DNA of 64,000 nucleotides from Limosilactobacillus secaliphilus (GCF_001437055.1 NZ_JQBW01000005.1:1-64000), one strand, 5' to 3'. Positions 1 to 9,645 are shown, counted from the stretch's first letter. Numbers and translations: made by a program. The notes: a model not told the origin generated them from the letters alone.

Positions 1-27
1 CTGAGCCAGGATCAAACTCTCATGTAA
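1..27 (-). rRNA. rrs: 16S rRNA, 5' end only
   Basis: Positions 1-20 read on the minus strand give the universal 27F site AGAGTTTGATCCTGGCTCAG, which is nucleotides 8-27 of 16S rRNA. The mature 5' end should therefore lie near 27. The rest of the gene and its rrn operon run off the left edge. Confidence 0.95.
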
Positions 28-197
28 AAATAAGAATTTGAGATAGCTCTCAAAAAATATTAGTTAAGCGAATTGACTTCGCAAATGTTATTGCCTCGAT
101 CAAAATGATCAAGGACCCTACACATTTGATTCGTCGAAACTTTGTTCAGTTTTCAAAGGTCTACCATGCTGGAAGAATAGATCAACCAGCAATAATT
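28..197 (-). other. rrn leader with boxA-like element
   Basis: This is the transcribed leader between promoter P2 and 16S rRNA. It carries CTTTGAAAACTG on the minus strand (147-158), resembling the Firmicutes boxA antitermination core. A short inverted repeat, TGAGA/TCTCA at 39-52, lies just before the 16S start and could be part of the processing stem. Confidence 0.65.
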
Positions 198-226
198 ATT
201 ATAATCAGTAAATTAACATCTGTCAA
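198..226 (-). promoter_or_regulatory. rrn promoter P2
   Basis: A perfect consensus sigma-A promoter on the minus strand: TTGACA (221-226), 17-nt spacer, TATAAT (198-203). It lies about 170 nt upstream of 16S. Confidence 0.9.
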
Positions 227-291
227 TAGTTAATTTATTTGATTAAGTTGTTGAAGAAATCAAAGAACCGATCTCCTTAACAACGTTTACT

Positions 292-320
292 AATATACAG
301 GCATTCCCATTAGGTGTCAA
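292..320 (-). promoter_or_regulatory. rrn promoter P1
   Basis: A second promoter on the minus strand: TTGACA (315-320), 17-nt spacer, TATATT (292-297). It is followed by an AT-rich upstream stretch that could act as an UP element. Between P1 and P2 there is an imperfect stem (247-256 with 276-284). Confidence 0.8.
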
Positions 321-329
321 CAATAAATT

Positions 330-739
330 ACGCCGATTTTTCCATCATTAATTCGTGTTTTTCGAACTTTATACTTGATTGATTAGTCATCTAATGGTGA
401 AAGCCGAACTTAATCTCTGCCGATTCTCGTTATCACGTTCTGTGGTCTTCTATTTATGAACTTTACCAGCCAAAAAGTTTTTTGAAAAAGTTTTGCCGGG
501 CCCAATCAAGTGATTTAACGATGCGAACTAGCAGAATATCGCGTGTATGCATGCAAAACACTTCCTGACAATCGAGCCTACTGCAGGAGCATAACGCTAA
601 CAGACGGCATGCCTTACCACTACTGATGAACCACCCTTATCACTGACAAGTCACGATTATGAAACCCGCCGAGCAGACAACTGCCACTCAGCCATCAGCT
701 ACAAAATACTCCCCTTCCTAGTTACCTGCTAGCAAATAA
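330..739. other. gene-free stretch upstream of rrn
   Basis: About 400 bases between rrn P1 and the lysS terminator. I see no credible open reading frame, RNA gene or further consensus promoter. A/T runs near 474-495 could be part of the rrn upstream region. Confidence 0.5.
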
Positions 740-770
740 AAAAAAGACGAGGGATGTTTCCCTCGTCTTC
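740..770 (-). terminator. lysS operon terminator
   Basis: Read on the minus strand, an 11-bp stem around GACGAGGGA (744-754 with 759-769) and a 4-nt loop is followed by a run of eight T. It lies about 24 nt past the lysS stop. Confidence 0.9.
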
Positions 771-792
771 TGTTTATATCGTAACGATTCGA

Positions 793-2289
793 TTAGTTGT
801 CCTTCTTTGGCCGCATGGTTGGGAAGAAGAGAACGTCACGAATGGACTTAGCATCGGTCATCAGCATAACCAGCCGGTCGATACCAACACCAAGACCTCC
901 CGTCGGCGGCATACCGTATTCCAGAGCTTCTACAAAGTCTTCGTCGATTGGCTGGTATTCGTCGTTACCTTCGGCGTGTTCCTTGGCTTCGGCCTCGAAC
1001 CGCTGCCGTTGGTCGATTGGGTCGTTCAATTCAGTAAAGGCGTTAGCGTATTCCTTACCGACAATGTACAGTTCGAACCGGTCAGTGAAGCGGTGATCTT
1101 CACGATTGATGTGAGCCAATGGTGAAATTTCCTTTGGGTGACCGTAAATGAAGATTGGCTGCTGCAACTTGTCCTGAACCAGAGTTTCGAAGAAGGCGTT
1201 GATGATGTGACCAACCTTCCACCAACTTTCGTATTCAACTCCGTGTTCGTCAGCCAGCTTACGAGCATCTTCCAGGCTCATCTTCTGCCAGAAGTCGACA
1301 CCAGTGTACTTCTTGATGGCATCAACCATGTGCATCCGGGCAAATGGCTTGCCGAAGTCCAATTCAGTACCGTGGTAATTGATCTTCAAATCGTTAGCAA
1401 CCACCTTGGCAGCAGCCTTGAAGATCCCTTCCGTTTCATCCATGACATCATTGAAGTCAAAGTAGGCGGCATAGGTTTCCATGGTATCAAATTCAGGGTT
1501 GTGGTATGGGTCCATCCCTTCGTTACGGAAGACTCGGCCGAGTTCGTAAACCCGTTCCATGCCACCAACGATCAGACGCTTCAAGCGCAGTTCCGTAGCA
1601 ATCCGCAGGTACATGTCAATGTTCAAAGCGTTGTGGTGGGTAACAAATGGACGCGCTTCGGCCCCGGAAGCAACGTTTTCCAGAATTGGCGTTTCAACTT
1701 CCGTAAAGTGGTTGTTGTCCATGTAACGACGAATGGCCTTGATGATCTTGGTCCGGGTAATGAAGCGGTCAAAGCTGTCCCGGTTAGTGATCAAATCAAG
1801 ATAACGCTGACGGTAAACCAGTTCAGGATCAGCCAAACCATGGTACTTATCTGGCAGTGGCCGCAATGCCTTGGTCAGGAAAGTAATCTTGTGGGCCCGA
1901 ATCGTCAATTCACCGGCACGGGTCTTGAAGAGGTCACCAGTAATGCCCCAGAAGTCACCAATGTCAGAATCCTTGAAGATTTGGTAATCGTCATCGCCGA
2001 CAATATCCTGACGTACATAGAATTGGATCTTGCCACCACGGTCAAGCAAGTCGGCAAAACTCGTCTTACCGCTGCCCCGCTTGGCAACCATCCGGCCGGC
2101 AACCGTAACGACATTGCCTTCCTTGGCTAACAGATCGCCATCATAGTTATCATACTTAGTGTGAATATCTGAAGAAATGTCGTGATCCGGATCAAAACGA
2201 TGGCCAAAAGGATCAATACCCTTATCGCGCAAAGCCTGCATCTTCTGCCGACGCACGATCATTTGATCATTTAACTTCTCTTCTCCCAT
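793..2289 (-). CDS. lysS: lysyl-tRNA synthetase, class II
   Basis: LysRS charges tRNA-Lys with lysine using ATP in the cytoplasm. The protein is 498 aa, the usual length. An N-terminal OB-fold anticodon-binding domain spans roughly residues 55-160. The catalytic domain shows class II motif 2 ([17 protein letters not shown]) and motif 3 ([11 protein letters not shown], about 465-475). The ATG start follows AGGAGGAATTTTCA. It is the last gene before rrn, with dusB 33 bp upstream, matching the Bacillus dusB/lysS/rrn order. No T-box leader is present; expression probably comes from the promoter in front of dusB. Confidence 0.98.
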   Translation of the reverse strand: MGEEKLNDQMIVRRQKMQALRDKGIDPFGHRFDPDHDISSDIHTKYDNYDGDLLAKEGNVVTVAGRMVAKRGSGKTSFADLLDRGGKIQFYVRQDIVGDDDYQIFKDSDIGDFWGITGDLFKTRAGELTIRAHKITFLTKALRPLPDKYHGLADPELVYRQRYLDLITNRDSFDRFITRTKIIKAIRRYMDNNHFTEVETPILENVASGAEARPFVTHHNALNIDMYLRIATELRLKRLIVGGMERVYELGRVFRNEGMDPYHNPEFDTMETYAAYFDFNDVMDETEGIFKAAAKVVANDLKINYHGTELDFGKPFARMHMVDAIKKYTGVDFWQKMSLEDARKLADEHGVEYESWWKVGHIINAFFETLVQDKLQQPIFIYGHPKEISPLAHINREDHRFTDRFELYIVGKEYANAFTELNDPIDQRQRFEAEAKEHAEGNDEYQPIDEDFVEALEYGMPPTGGLGVGIDRLVMLMTDAKSIRDVLFFPTMRPKKDN

Positions 2290-2322
2290 TGAAAATTCCT
2301 CCTAATGTGTTCTAGCAGCTTT

Positions 2323-3309
2323 CTAAGCCTGGTGCTCTTCATACTTATCTAAGAAGCGGTCGAACAAATCGTCCGCTTGCGCCTGAGTGGTTGCCGACAT
2401 CAATGCGACCTTGGTCCGTGCCGAACGCGGAATCCCCTTCAAGTAGAAACCAGCTTGGCCACGGAACTCACGAATGCCTACGTACTCGCCTTTCAAGTCG
2501 CACAATGCCGCCAAGTGTTCCTTAGCCGTCTTGATCTTCTGTTCCGGCGTCGCTTCCGGCAGCAACTCACCGGTTTCCAGATAGTGAACGGTCCGCGTCA
2601 GCATCCACGGATTCCCCATGGCGGCCCGGCCGATCATCACAGCGTCACAGCCAACTTCATCGAGCATCCGTTTGGCATCTTCAGGCGTCTTGACGTCACC
2701 GTTGCCCATAAATGGAATGTGCAATTCAGCGGCAACGTCATGCAGGATCTGCCAATTAGCATGGCCGCGATACATCTGTTTCCGCGTCCGACCATGCATT
2801 GCGATCGCAGAAGCTCCCGCACGTTCTGCGGCCAAAGCATTTTTCACCGCGTAGATGTGCTGGTCGTCCCAGCCCGTCCGCATTTTGACAGTCACCGGTT
2901 TTTTCACGGCGTCCACAACGTATGAAACCATCTCATAGACTTTATCTGGATCCAACAGCCAACGTGCACCGGCATCGGTATTGACCACCTTGTTAACCGG
3001 GCAGCCCATATTGATGTCAATCACGTCCGCACTCGTGTGTTCGTCAACAAATTTGGCCGCCTGCACCAACGTTTCCTTGGTACCACCGAAGATCTGGATG
3101 CCCATTGGATGTTCATGCGGGTCAACATCCATCATCGACAGGGTCTTCTTGTTCCGGTACATGATCCCACGGTCGGAAATCATTTCGCAGACGACGTAGC
3201 CCGCGCCGAACTTTTTACAGATCACGCGAAAGGCTTTGTTGGTCACACCAGCCATTGGCGCAACAACCACCTGGTTCGGGATTGTGACATCCCCGATGTG
3301 CCATTCCAT
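2323..3309 (-). CDS. dusB: tRNA-dihydrouridine synthase B
   Basis: DusB is an FMN enzyme that reduces uridine in tRNA to dihydrouridine. The 328-aa TIM-barrel protein has the flavin-binding N-terminal APMAGVTNKAF (17-27), the catalytic cysteine at C103 in INMGCPVNKV, and the conserved MHGRTR segment. The start is ATG behind AGAGGGGGAACAAG. It sits immediately upstream of lysS and probably shares its transcript; a TTGCCA-18-TACAAT promoter lies just upstream. Confidence 0.95.
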   Translation of the reverse strand: MEWHIGDVTIPNQVVVAPMAGVTNKAFRVICKKFGAGYVVCEMISDRGIMYRNKKTLSMMDVDPHEHPMGIQIFGGTKETLVQAAKFVDEHTSADVIDINMGCPVNKVVNTDAGARWLLDPDKVYEMVSYVVDAVKKPVTVKMRTGWDDQHIYAVKNALAAERAGASAIAMHGRTRKQMYRGHANWQILHDVAAELHIPFMGNGDVKTPEDAKRMLDEVGCDAVMIGRAAMGNPWMLTRTVHYLETGELLPEATPEQKIKTAKEHLAALCDLKGEYVGIREFRGQAGFYLKGIPRSARTKVALMSATTQAQADDLFDRFLDKYEEHQA

Positions 3310-3340
3310 CTTGTTCCCCCTCTATATGTCTAATAAACGT

Positions 3341-3370
3341 ATTGTAGCTCAGTAAAAACTAAACTGGCAA
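3341..3370 (-). promoter_or_regulatory. dusB-lysS promoter
   Basis: On the minus strand, TTGCCA (3365-3370), an 18-nt spacer and TACAAT (3341-3346) lie 32 nt before the dusB start. Confidence 0.65.
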
Positions 3371-3377
3371 GTCGCCT

Positions 3378-4271
3378 TTACTTACTCTGGTCCTCTTTGA
3401 GCAATTTTTTCAGTTCGTCTTCGTCAAAATGGTATTTCTTGTGGCAGAACTGACAAACGGCCTCTGCACCGTGATCCTGATTGATCATGGCCTCCAAGTC
3501 CTTCTTGCTGACACTGGCAAGGGCGTGGGCAAACCGTTCCTTGCTGCAATCACAACGGTAGGCAACCGGCATCTTGTCCAGGATCTTCAGGTCTTTCCCC
3601 TTAAATATCATCTTCAAAATGTCTTCCGGTGTCTTGCCATCCCGCAAGAGCTTAGAAACCAGTGGCAAGGATTTGATGGACTTTTCCAGATCGGCTATCT
3701 GCTGGTCACTGGCACCAGGCAGAACCTGGACGAGGAAGCCCCCGGCCATCGTCACATTGTCGTGGTCATCAACATAAACCGACAGACCAACGGATGAAGG
3801 AATCTGTTCGGATTGAGCCAAGTAATAGGTGAAATCATCGCCTAACTCGCCGGAAACGAGATTAACCTGCCCGGTGTAAGGGGTCTTGTCACCAGGAGCC
3901 ATCTTGGTCACGGACAGAATGCCTTGTTTACCAACACCACCGGACACATCGATCTTGCCTTTGGCGTTCAGCGGCAGGTTAACGTGCGGGTTATGCAGGT
4001 AACCTTTGACCGTCCCCTGTGCAGTCCCGTCAATCACCATGTAACCAATCGGGCCGTTGCCTTGGATCTTCACCGTCATGCCTTCTTGGCCCTGCAAGCC
4101 TGAAGTCGACAAAAGCAGGGTGCCAATGAGGGCCCGGCCAAACGCCGCCGAAGCAGTGGACCAGGTGTCGTGAATCTTATGCGCCTCTTCTACCAGGTTG
4201 GTTGCCCGGACGGCATATGCCCGAAACATGCCATGTTCAGCAACACTCTTTACTAAATAATCGTCAGCCAT
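3378..4271 (-). CDS. hslO: redox-regulated chaperone Hsp33
   Basis: Hsp33 is a cytoplasmic holdase activated by oxidation. The 297-aa protein carries the C-terminal zinc switch: a CxC pair in CDCSKERF and a CxxC pair in CQFCHKKY, whose oxidation releases zinc and unfolds the linker. A charged Lys/Glu tail follows. The ATG start is preceded by AAAGGAGACTAAC. The neighbouring ftsH gene is the usual partner; a terminator between ftsH and hslO suggests hslO has its own promoter, and a TACAAT box at the right distance is visible with a poor -35. Confidence 0.96.
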   Translation of the reverse strand: MADDYLVKSVAEHGMFRAYAVRATNLVEEAHKIHDTWSTASAAFGRALIGTLLLSTSGLQGQEGMTVKIQGNGPIGYMVIDGTAQGTVKGYLHNPHVNLPLNAKGKIDVSGGVGKQGILSVTKMAPGDKTPYTGQVNLVSGELGDDFTYYLAQSEQIPSSVGLSVYVDDHDNVTMAGGFLVQVLPGASDQQIADLEKSIKSLPLVSKLLRDGKTPEDILKMIFKGKDLKILDKMPVAYRCDCSKERFAHALASVSKKDLEAMINQDHGAEAVCQFCHKKYHFDEDELKKLLKEDQSK

Positions 4272-4320
4272 GTTAGTCTCCTTTGCTTGTTATCAACTGT
4301 TATTGTAAACAATTTTGCCA

Positions 4321-4359
4321 AAATAAAAAGGAGGATGGGGCAAGTAGTCCTGATCCTCC
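4321..4359 (-). terminator. ftsH terminator
   Basis: On the minus strand, GGAGGAT (4353-4359) pairs with ATCCTCC (4330-4336), followed by TTTTTATTTT, just after the ftsH stop. Confidence 0.8.
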
Positions 4360-4367
4360 AATTCATT

Positions 4368-6575
4368 TTAAGCTTCTGGGTCATCAGAATGATCATTGTG
4401 GTCACTGTCATCGGCACTGTCAGCACTTTGACTGGCTGCTGAAGCACCACTGTCAGCTGCCGAATTCTCGGCTGCTGGCTGATCGCTTTGGGCTGGCTGC
4501 AGGTCCTTGATCTCCTGCTCATGGCTAGCATCCGCTTTTTCAGTCAACCGCTTCTGTTCATTCTCCTTATTGCGCCGATCCTTTTCGTTTTCACGACGCT
4601 CCAATTCCCGCTTAGCTTCTTCGAAAGTCGTTGCGCGCTGTTCAGCACTTGCCGCTTCCACATCGTGTTCTGGCATCTTGCCCGTCTTGTACAGACTCAG
4701 GATCTGCTTTTCATCCAGCGTCTCGTACTTCAGCAATGCTTCGGCAATGATCTTGTGCTGTTCACGGTGCGTTTCAATGATGTGCAGAGCCTGTTCGTGA
4801 CCCTGAACCAGGATCCGGCGAACTTCCTTGTCAACCAAGGCAGCCGTTTCCTGAGAGTAGGTCGACTGATCATAGCCCTGACCAGTGAAGACCTGGCCGG
4901 AACTCTGCAGTTCAACTGGCCCGATCTTGTCGCTCATCCCGTACTGGGTAACCATAGCCCGTGCAATCTGAGTGGCCTGCTCAAAGTCGTTAGAAGCACC
5001 AGACGACTGGGACTTGAAGATCAGCTCTTCGGCCGCACGACCACCCATCAATCCGGCGATCTGCTCCTCGGCGTTCTTCTTGCTCATCAGCATCTGGTCT
5101 TCCTTTGGCAGCATGATTGCATAACCACCGGCACGTCCACGCGGCACAATCGTAACTTTGTGAACAACCCGCGCATCGTTCAAGACCAGACCAACAATCG
5201 TGTGACCAGCTTCGTGGTAGGCAACGGTCCGCCGTTCTTGTGGTGAAACGACCCGGTCCCGTTTGGCTGGACCAGCGATAACCCGGTCTTCCGCTTCATC
5301 CATATCCGAGGCGTCAATCTGATTCTTGTTGCGCCGGGCCGCCAGCAATGCGGCTTCGTTCAACAGGTTGGCCAAGTCGGCACCCACAAAACCAGGCGTC
5401 TGCTTAGCGATTTCCTTCAAGTCGACATCAGGTGCCAACGGCTTATTCTTGGCGTGAACCCGCAGAATAGCTTCACGACCCTTAACATCTGGCCGACCAA
5501 CCAGAATCTTCCGGTCAAAACGACCTGGCCGCAGCAAAGCAGGGTCCAAGACGTCTGAACGGTTGGTAGCGGCGATGACGATTACACCTTCATCGCCTTG
5601 GAAACCGTCCATTTCAACCAGCAATTGGTTCAGCGTCTGTTCACGTTCATCGTGGCCGCCGCCAATGCCGCTGCCACGCCGCCGCCCAACGGCATCAATT
5701 TCATCAATGAAGATGATTGATGGGGCGTTCTTCTTGGCGGTTTCAAACAGATCCCGCACACGGCTGGCACCGACACCAACGAACATTTCAACAAAGTCAG
5801 AACCAGAAATTGAGTAGAATGGTACACCGGCTTCACCGGCAACGGCCCGTGCTAACAGGGTCTTACCAGTACCCGGGGGACCCTCCAAAAGAACCCCTGA
5901 TGGAATCTTGGCGCCTAAACGCATGAATTTCTTCGGGTTCTTCAGGAATTCGACAACTTCGACCAATTCCTGCTTTTCTTCCTCTTCCCCAGCAACGTCA
6001 CTGAAGCGAACCTTGTTTTCCTTTGCATTTGACGGTTTGACGTGACTCTTACCGAAGTTCATCACGCCACGGCCGCCACCCTGACCAGCTTGGCCCATCA
6101 TCATGTAGAAGAAGAACACCATGATCAGGATTGGCACAACCGTTACCAGCAAGTTCACCCAAATGCTGTTGGACTCTTCCGGCTTCGTGGAAACCTTAAC
6201 GTTGTCCTTTTCAGCATAACGGTGCAGCTGCGAAATGGTAACGTCGCTTTGCAAGACTGAACTTTGGAAGCTGGTGGTGGTTGAACCCTTTTGATTCAAC
6301 AGTGAGAATCCGTTTTGGTTATCGCTGCCCACAGACTGTGGCTTGCGGTAAGTACCGGTGATCTTGTAAACACCGCCGTTTGGCTGGAGCTGGAAGCTCT
6401 TCACCTTATTGCTCTTCAGTTCGGATACAAATTCGCTTTGCGACACATTCTTGCTTTGTCCGGAGCCCGAGCTACCACCAAAGAAGTAGTAAACGATCCC
6501 CATGATACACAAGAAGATTACTGCATAGAAGAGAACGTTATGAGTAAATCCGTTATTCCTGCGATTATTGTTCAT
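4368..6575 (-). CDS. ftsH: ATP-dependent zinc metalloprotease FtsH
   Basis: FtsH is a membrane-anchored AAA+ protease that degrades misfolded membrane proteins and selected regulators. From the chosen start it has 735 aa: a first TM segment about 12-32, an extracytoplasmic region, a second TM about 138-160, an AAA domain with Walker A GPPGTGKT (about 232-239) and Walker B IIFIDEID, and the zinc motif HEAGH (about 454-458). The C-terminal tail is rich in Ser, Ala and Asp. I choose ATG at 6575 because the upstream GTG at 6593 lies inside the ribosome binding site GAGGTGGGAAG. It is read with hpt and tilS in the conserved order and has its own promoter upstream. Confidence 0.98.
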   Translation of the reverse strand: MNNNRRNNGFTHNVLFYAVIFLCIMGIVYYFFGGSSGSGQSKNVSQSEFVSELKSNKVKSFQLQPNGGVYKITGTYRKPQSVGSDNQNGFSLLNQKGSTTTSFQSSVLQSDVTISQLHRYAEKDNVKVSTKPEESNSIWVNLLVTVVPILIMVFFFYMMMGQAGQGGGRGVMNFGKSHVKPSNAKENKVRFSDVAGEEEEKQELVEVVEFLKNPKKFMRLGAKIPSGVLLEGPPGTGKTLLARAVAGEAGVPFYSISGSDFVEMFVGVGASRVRDLFETAKKNAPSIIFIDEIDAVGRRRGSGIGGGHDEREQTLNQLLVEMDGFQGDEGVIVIAATNRSDVLDPALLRPGRFDRKILVGRPDVKGREAILRVHAKNKPLAPDVDLKEIAKQTPGFVGADLANLLNEAALLAARRNKNQIDASDMDEAEDRVIAGPAKRDRVVSPQERRTVAYHEAGHTIVGLVLNDARVVHKVTIVPRGRAGGYAIMLPKEDQMLMSKKNAEEQIAGLMGGRAAEELIFKSQSSGASNDFEQATQIARAMVTQYGMSDKIGPVELQSSGQVFTGQGYDQSTYSQETAALVDKEVRRILVQGHEQALHIIETHREQHKIIAEALLKYETLDEKQILSLYKTGKMPEHDVEAASAEQRATTFEEAKRELERRENEKDRRNKENEQKRLTEKADASHEQEIKDLQPAQSDQPAAENSAADSGASAASQSADSADDSDHNDHSDDPEA

Positions 6576-6621
6576 AACAACTTCCCACCTCACAGTTTGA
6601 AGATTAAATTACAATGGCCTT

Positions 6622-6650
6622 ATCTTAGCATACTTGACCATCTTTGACTA
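6622..6650 (-). promoter_or_regulatory. ftsH promoter, extended -10
   Basis: On the minus strand, TAGTCA (6645-6650), a 17-nt spacer and TAAGAT (6622-6627), with TGC directly before the -10 (6628-6630), giving an extended -10. Confidence 0.6.
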
Positions 6651-6654
6651 TTAA

Positions 6655-7212
6655 TTAGTCGTTGTGGTGCTCGTAAACTTCTGGCTTCAAAACACCGACA
6701 TACGGCAAGTTACGGTAGTAGCCATCATAATCCAGCCCGTAACCAACCAGAAATTCATTCGGAACGTTGAAGCCCACGTAATCCGCCTTGGCATCGACCA
6801 AGCGACCGGATGGCTTGTCGAGCATGGTGCAAACCTTGATACTGTTGGCACCACGGCCATCCAAAAGGTCCATCAAGAACTTCAGGGTCCGGCCGGTGTC
6901 GACAATGTCCTCACAGATCAGCACGTCCTTGCCCTTAATGTCGTTCTTCAAGTCATGCAGCAAGGTCACCGTCCCGGTCGAAGACGTACCTCCTTTATAA
7001 CTAGATACGTCCACAAAGTCCATTCGGCAATAAACATCCATGTGTTCCAGCAGGTCAATGGTGAACAGACTGGCCCCCGTCAAGACGTCGACCACGACCA
7101 GATTCTTGTTACCGGCGTAATCATGGGTCAATTGTTTTCCCAGTTCCTTAACCCGCTGCTGAATCTGATCACGACTGTAGATGACCCGTTCAATATCGTT
7201 ATCCAACATCAT
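6655..7212 (-). CDS. hpt: hypoxanthine phosphoribosyltransferase
   Basis: The enzyme salvages hypoxanthine and guanine to IMP and GMP with PRPP. The 185-aa protein has the PRPP-binding loop VLICEDIVDTGRTL in the middle and the typical C-terminal VGYGLDYDGYYRNLPY. Its ATG overlaps the tilS stop as ATGA, so translation is probably coupled; a ribosome binding site AAAGAGG lies inside the end of tilS. A second ATG follows directly. The tilS-hpt-ftsH order is widely conserved in Firmicutes, where TilS and HprT can act together on ftsH expression. Confidence 0.97.
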   Translation of the reverse strand: MMLDNDIERVIYSRDQIQQRVKELGKQLTHDYAGNKNLVVVDVLTGASLFTIDLLEHMDVYCRMDFVDVSSYKGGTSSTGTVTLLHDLKNDIKGKDVLICEDIVDTGRTLKFLMDLLDGRGANSIKVCTMLDKPSGRLVDAKADYVGFNVPNEFLVGYGLDYDGYYRNLPYVGVLKPEVYEHHND

Positions 7213-8579
7213 TTTTGTATCCTCTTTCTTCGGTATAGGTAAGCAACGACCGCTGGCTGAGTGGCAAATGATTTACGGTCAAGCCAAGCACTTTTCACAC
7301 CCGGCACCCACAAGACCTCATCGTGGGCATCCGCGAGTACAACGACCTCGGCGCGCTGTGCCCGGGCGATTTTGGCATTGATCAGCAAGCGGCGTACGGA
7401 TTGGTGACCACCGTTTTTCAGTCGCAACTGATCTTTACTGCGTGCCAGCCGCCATTTGAGTGGCAGTTGATCATCACGCAGCCATATTTCGGCTACCGGC
7501 GCCTGCTTTTCCAAGGGCGTTTGGCTAACCAAACATTTGCCTGCTGTCCTCAGCCTTTTCCAATGCCCAAATTTTACCACAGTTTCGACAAATGGCTCGT
7601 GATTCATCACTAATTCCGGAACATTTTGTATTTTAGCCGTGGAATAGTTCTTTATTAACTCGTTTTGGGCGTTAATTTTCAAATGACCACTCGGCTTTTC
7701 CGGATTGACCAGCCAGGTGTGGATGGTGGCCAACTCTTCTGTGCCCAAGCGATAGACTCCAGCCCGATCCAGCCAGCGATTAAGCACCGCTCGCTGCACC
7801 GGCTGACTCAATGTTTCCCAGAATTTGAGCTGCAGTTGTTCATCCACAATCAACCGTGGCCAGAGATCATCCAGGTAGGCGTTTTTGATCGCCAGCAAGT
7901 CGGCCAGTTGCGATCGGTAATCCAGTACATGGTCGACCAGACCCGGATTTTCCTGCAGCAGTTCCGGGATGTAGCGGTTTCGGAAACGATTCCGCAGGGT
8001 GCCTTCCTGATGGTTGGTCACATCTTCAAACCACTTCACTGACCGTTCATGAGCAAACGCGATCAAGTCGGCCTTACTGATGTCCAGCCATGGCCGTAAG
8101 ATCATTGCTCGGCCGTGGTCAAAATTACGTGCCGGTTGGATGCCCGTCAGTTGTTCAATCCGGCCACCCCGCAACAGCTGCATCATAATTGTCTCGAACA
8201 ATTCATCTCGTTGGTGGGCCAACAAGAGGATGTGCGACTGAGACTTTTGCAAAACCTTTTTAAAGAAGCGGTAACGTTCCGCCCGGCCAGCCGCTTCCAG
8301 GCCGTGTTCGGGGTGTTTTTGCCACTCATCGACTGCCAATCGCAAGCCATGTTCTTGACAATAAGCGCGGAGGTATTGTTCTTCCTGAAGGCTTTGTGCG
8401 CGCAAGTGATGGTTGACGTGGGCCACCACAATCTGGGACGCCGGCAGTAGGTCTTGCAAGGCCGTCAACAGGGTCATCGAATCTACCCCCGTCGACACTG
8501 CCACGACCACCGTCGCCTCGGGAGCAAAAAAGCGGCACCCGGACAGGCACCGCTTCAAATGCATAACTAGCGGTGCCAT
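7209..8579 (-). CDS. tilS: tRNA(Ile)-lysidine synthetase
   Basis: TilS adds lysine to C34 of the AUA-reading tRNA-Ile, making lysidine, an essential step. The 456-aa protein has an N-terminal ATP-pyrophosphatase domain with PP-loop STGVDS (a Thr where SGG is more usual), followed by the TilS substrate-binding and C-terminal domains. Its ATG overlaps the stop of the upstream S1 gene by one base (TAATG), and it overlaps hpt by four bases, so the three genes are translationally linked. Confidence 0.95.
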   Translation of the reverse strand: MAPLVMHLKRCLSGCRFFAPEATVVVAVSTGVDSMTLLTALQDLLPASQIVVAHVNHHLRAQSLQEEQYLRAYCQEHGLRLAVDEWQKHPEHGLEAAGRAERYRFFKKVLQKSQSHILLLAHQRDELFETIMMQLLRGGRIEQLTGIQPARNFDHGRAMILRPWLDISKADLIAFAHERSVKWFEDVTNHQEGTLRNRFRNRYIPELLQENPGLVDHVLDYRSQLADLLAIKNAYLDDLWPRLIVDEQLQLKFWETLSQPVQRAVLNRWLDRAGVYRLGTEELATIHTWLVNPEKPSGHLKINAQNELIKNYSTAKIQNVPELVMNHEPFVETVVKFGHWKRLRTAGKCLVSQTPLEKQAPVAEIWLRDDQLPLKWRLARSKDQLRLKNGGHQSVRRLLINAKIARAQRAEVVVLADAHDEVLWVPGVKSAWLDRKSFATQPAVVAYLYRRKRIQK

Positions 8580-9070
8580 TAGCTCCGCCGGCCACCACGG
8601 CCACCCCGCTTACCGTCAGTTTGACGCTTCAAGGTGGAAAGCCGTGATTCGCTTTCTTTCATATAATTGGCAAGCATATCATTAAAATGCTCGTTGCCCC
8701 GATCACCATTAAGAGCACTGTAGCCGCGGCGTTCGTGGTGATAATGCGGGCGACGGTGTTCAAAATTCTGATGATCGTGTTCACGATGATCATGAAAATC
8801 ACGATGCGAATGTTCGTGACGATTTTCATGTTCGTCATCATGCAGCTGCTTCATCGATAAGGCAATCTTGCCGTCGTCGCCAACTTTGATCACTTTGGCT
8901 TCGACTTCATCACCTACCGACAGCACATCATGAATATCCTTAATAAAGCGGTCGGAAACCTGGCTAATGTGTACTAAACCGGTCTCGTGATCGCCAAAAT
9001 CAACAAAGGCACCAAAATTAGTAATTCCAGAAACTTTACCCTTAATTTTGGACCCAACTTCAACAGCCAT
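8579..9070 (-). CDS. yabR: S1 domain RNA-binding protein, YabR-like
   Basis: A 163-aa protein with one S1 domain (about 1-72: VGSKIKGKVSGITNFGAF and VGDEVEAKVIKV are typical S1 strands). The second half is low complexity, very rich in His, Asp and Arg (about 80-125), ending in RGGRGGRR, which suggests nonspecific RNA binding or metal binding. Bacillus has the same S1 gene next to divIC. The ATG start has an AGGAGG site 12 nt upstream. It is probably the first gene of a yabR-tilS-hpt transcript. The precise role is not known. Confidence 0.9.
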   Translation of the reverse strand: MAVEVGSKIKGKVSGITNFGAFVDFGDHETGLVHISQVSDRFIKDIHDVLSVGDEVEAKVIKVGDDGKIALSMKQLHDDEHENRHEHSHRDFHDHREHDHQNFEHRRPHYHHERRGYSALNGDRGNEHFNDMLANYMKESESRLSTLKRQTDGKRGGRGGRRS

Positions 9071-9113
9071 GAACTAGGAAATCCTCCTATTTAGATTAAA
9101 TCAATTGGCTAAT

Positions 9114-9122
9114 AGTATAGCA
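9114..9122 (-). promoter_or_regulatory. yabR-tilS-hpt promoter, extended -10
   Basis: TGCTATACT on the minus strand (TATACT at 9114-9119 preceded by TGC) is an extended -10 element 44 nt before yabR. The -35 region is poor. Confidence 0.55.
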
Positions 9123-9156
9123 TAGACGCGCCCCCAATTTAAAGGCGGCGCAAGGA

Positions 9157-9199
9157 CAAAAGAAGCTCCAGCACTCAAAAATTTTGAAAACTGGAGCTT
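9157..9199 (-). terminator. divIC terminator
   Basis: On the minus strand, AAGCTCCAG (9191-9199) pairs with CTGGAGCTT (9163-9171), followed by CTTTTGT. Confidence 0.8.
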
Positions 9200-9212
9200 G
9201 TTTTTAACTTGA

Positions 9213-9581
9213 TTACTTAACAAATGAATAGATGGTCTCGCCATCTTTGGAATAGTGATATTTCTGCCTAAGCATTGCTTGCAGATACTCAGGATTGTGC
9301 AGCTTCTTGACTTGCTTCTTCAGGGACCGGTTTGTGGCCTTCTTCTTGTTCAACTCAACATGGGCGCTGTGAATCTCGCGGTTAACCGAAGCTAGTTGCC
9401 GCTTGCTGGTCCAAATCTGAACACCGAAGAACAACACTAGAACGAAAAAGACGCTGCAAATGATTTTCGCCCGCCGCATATGAACACGGTAGCGATAGCT
9501 ATGATCCACTTTTTGTTGTGCATTTTTGGCCCTAACGAAAGGCGTATCGATCCGCGTAACGTTACTTTTATGCTGCTTCAT
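9213..9581 (-). CDS. divIC: septum formation initiator DivIC/FtsB family
   Basis: DivIC works with FtsL and DivIB in the division septum. The 122-aa protein has a basic cytoplasmic N-terminus, one TM segment (about 40-58, KIICSVFFVLVLFFGVQIW) and a short extracytoplasmic coiled coil ending in the family feature NPEYLQAMLRQKY. I choose ATG at 9581; an in-frame TTG at 9596 overlaps the ribosome binding site. Position between rqcP and yabR matches Bacillus. A good promoter precedes it. Confidence 0.92.
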   Translation of the reverse strand: MKQHKSNVTRIDTPFVRAKNAQQKVDHSYRYRVHMRRAKIICSVFFVLVLFFGVQIWTSKRQLASVNREIHSAHVELNKKKATNRSLKKQVKKLHNPEYLQAMLRQKYHYSKDGETIYSFVK

Positions 9582-9615
9582 AACTGCCGTCCCCAATTAA
9601 TTAATCGTTAAAAAA

Positions 9616-9645
9616 AGTATAGCAAGCTCACCCGTTGATTGTCTA
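9616..9645 (-). promoter_or_regulatory. divIC promoter
   Basis: On the minus strand, TAGACA (9640-9645), an 18-nt spacer and TATACT (9616-9621) with an upstream TGC. The -35 lies within a TTGTC-N5-GACAA palindrome (9639-9653). Confidence 0.7.

Noticed and set aside
28-792. tRNA genes near the rrn operon
   Set aside because: No cloverleaf or CCA-ended sequence is present on either strand of this stretch.
1138-2130. 330-codon open frame on the plus strand across lysS
   Set aside because: It is the antisense shadow of lysS, has no ribosome binding site and no family-like sequence.
6576-6593. GTG start for ftsH at 6593
   Set aside because: Those codons are themselves the ribosome binding site for ATG 6575.
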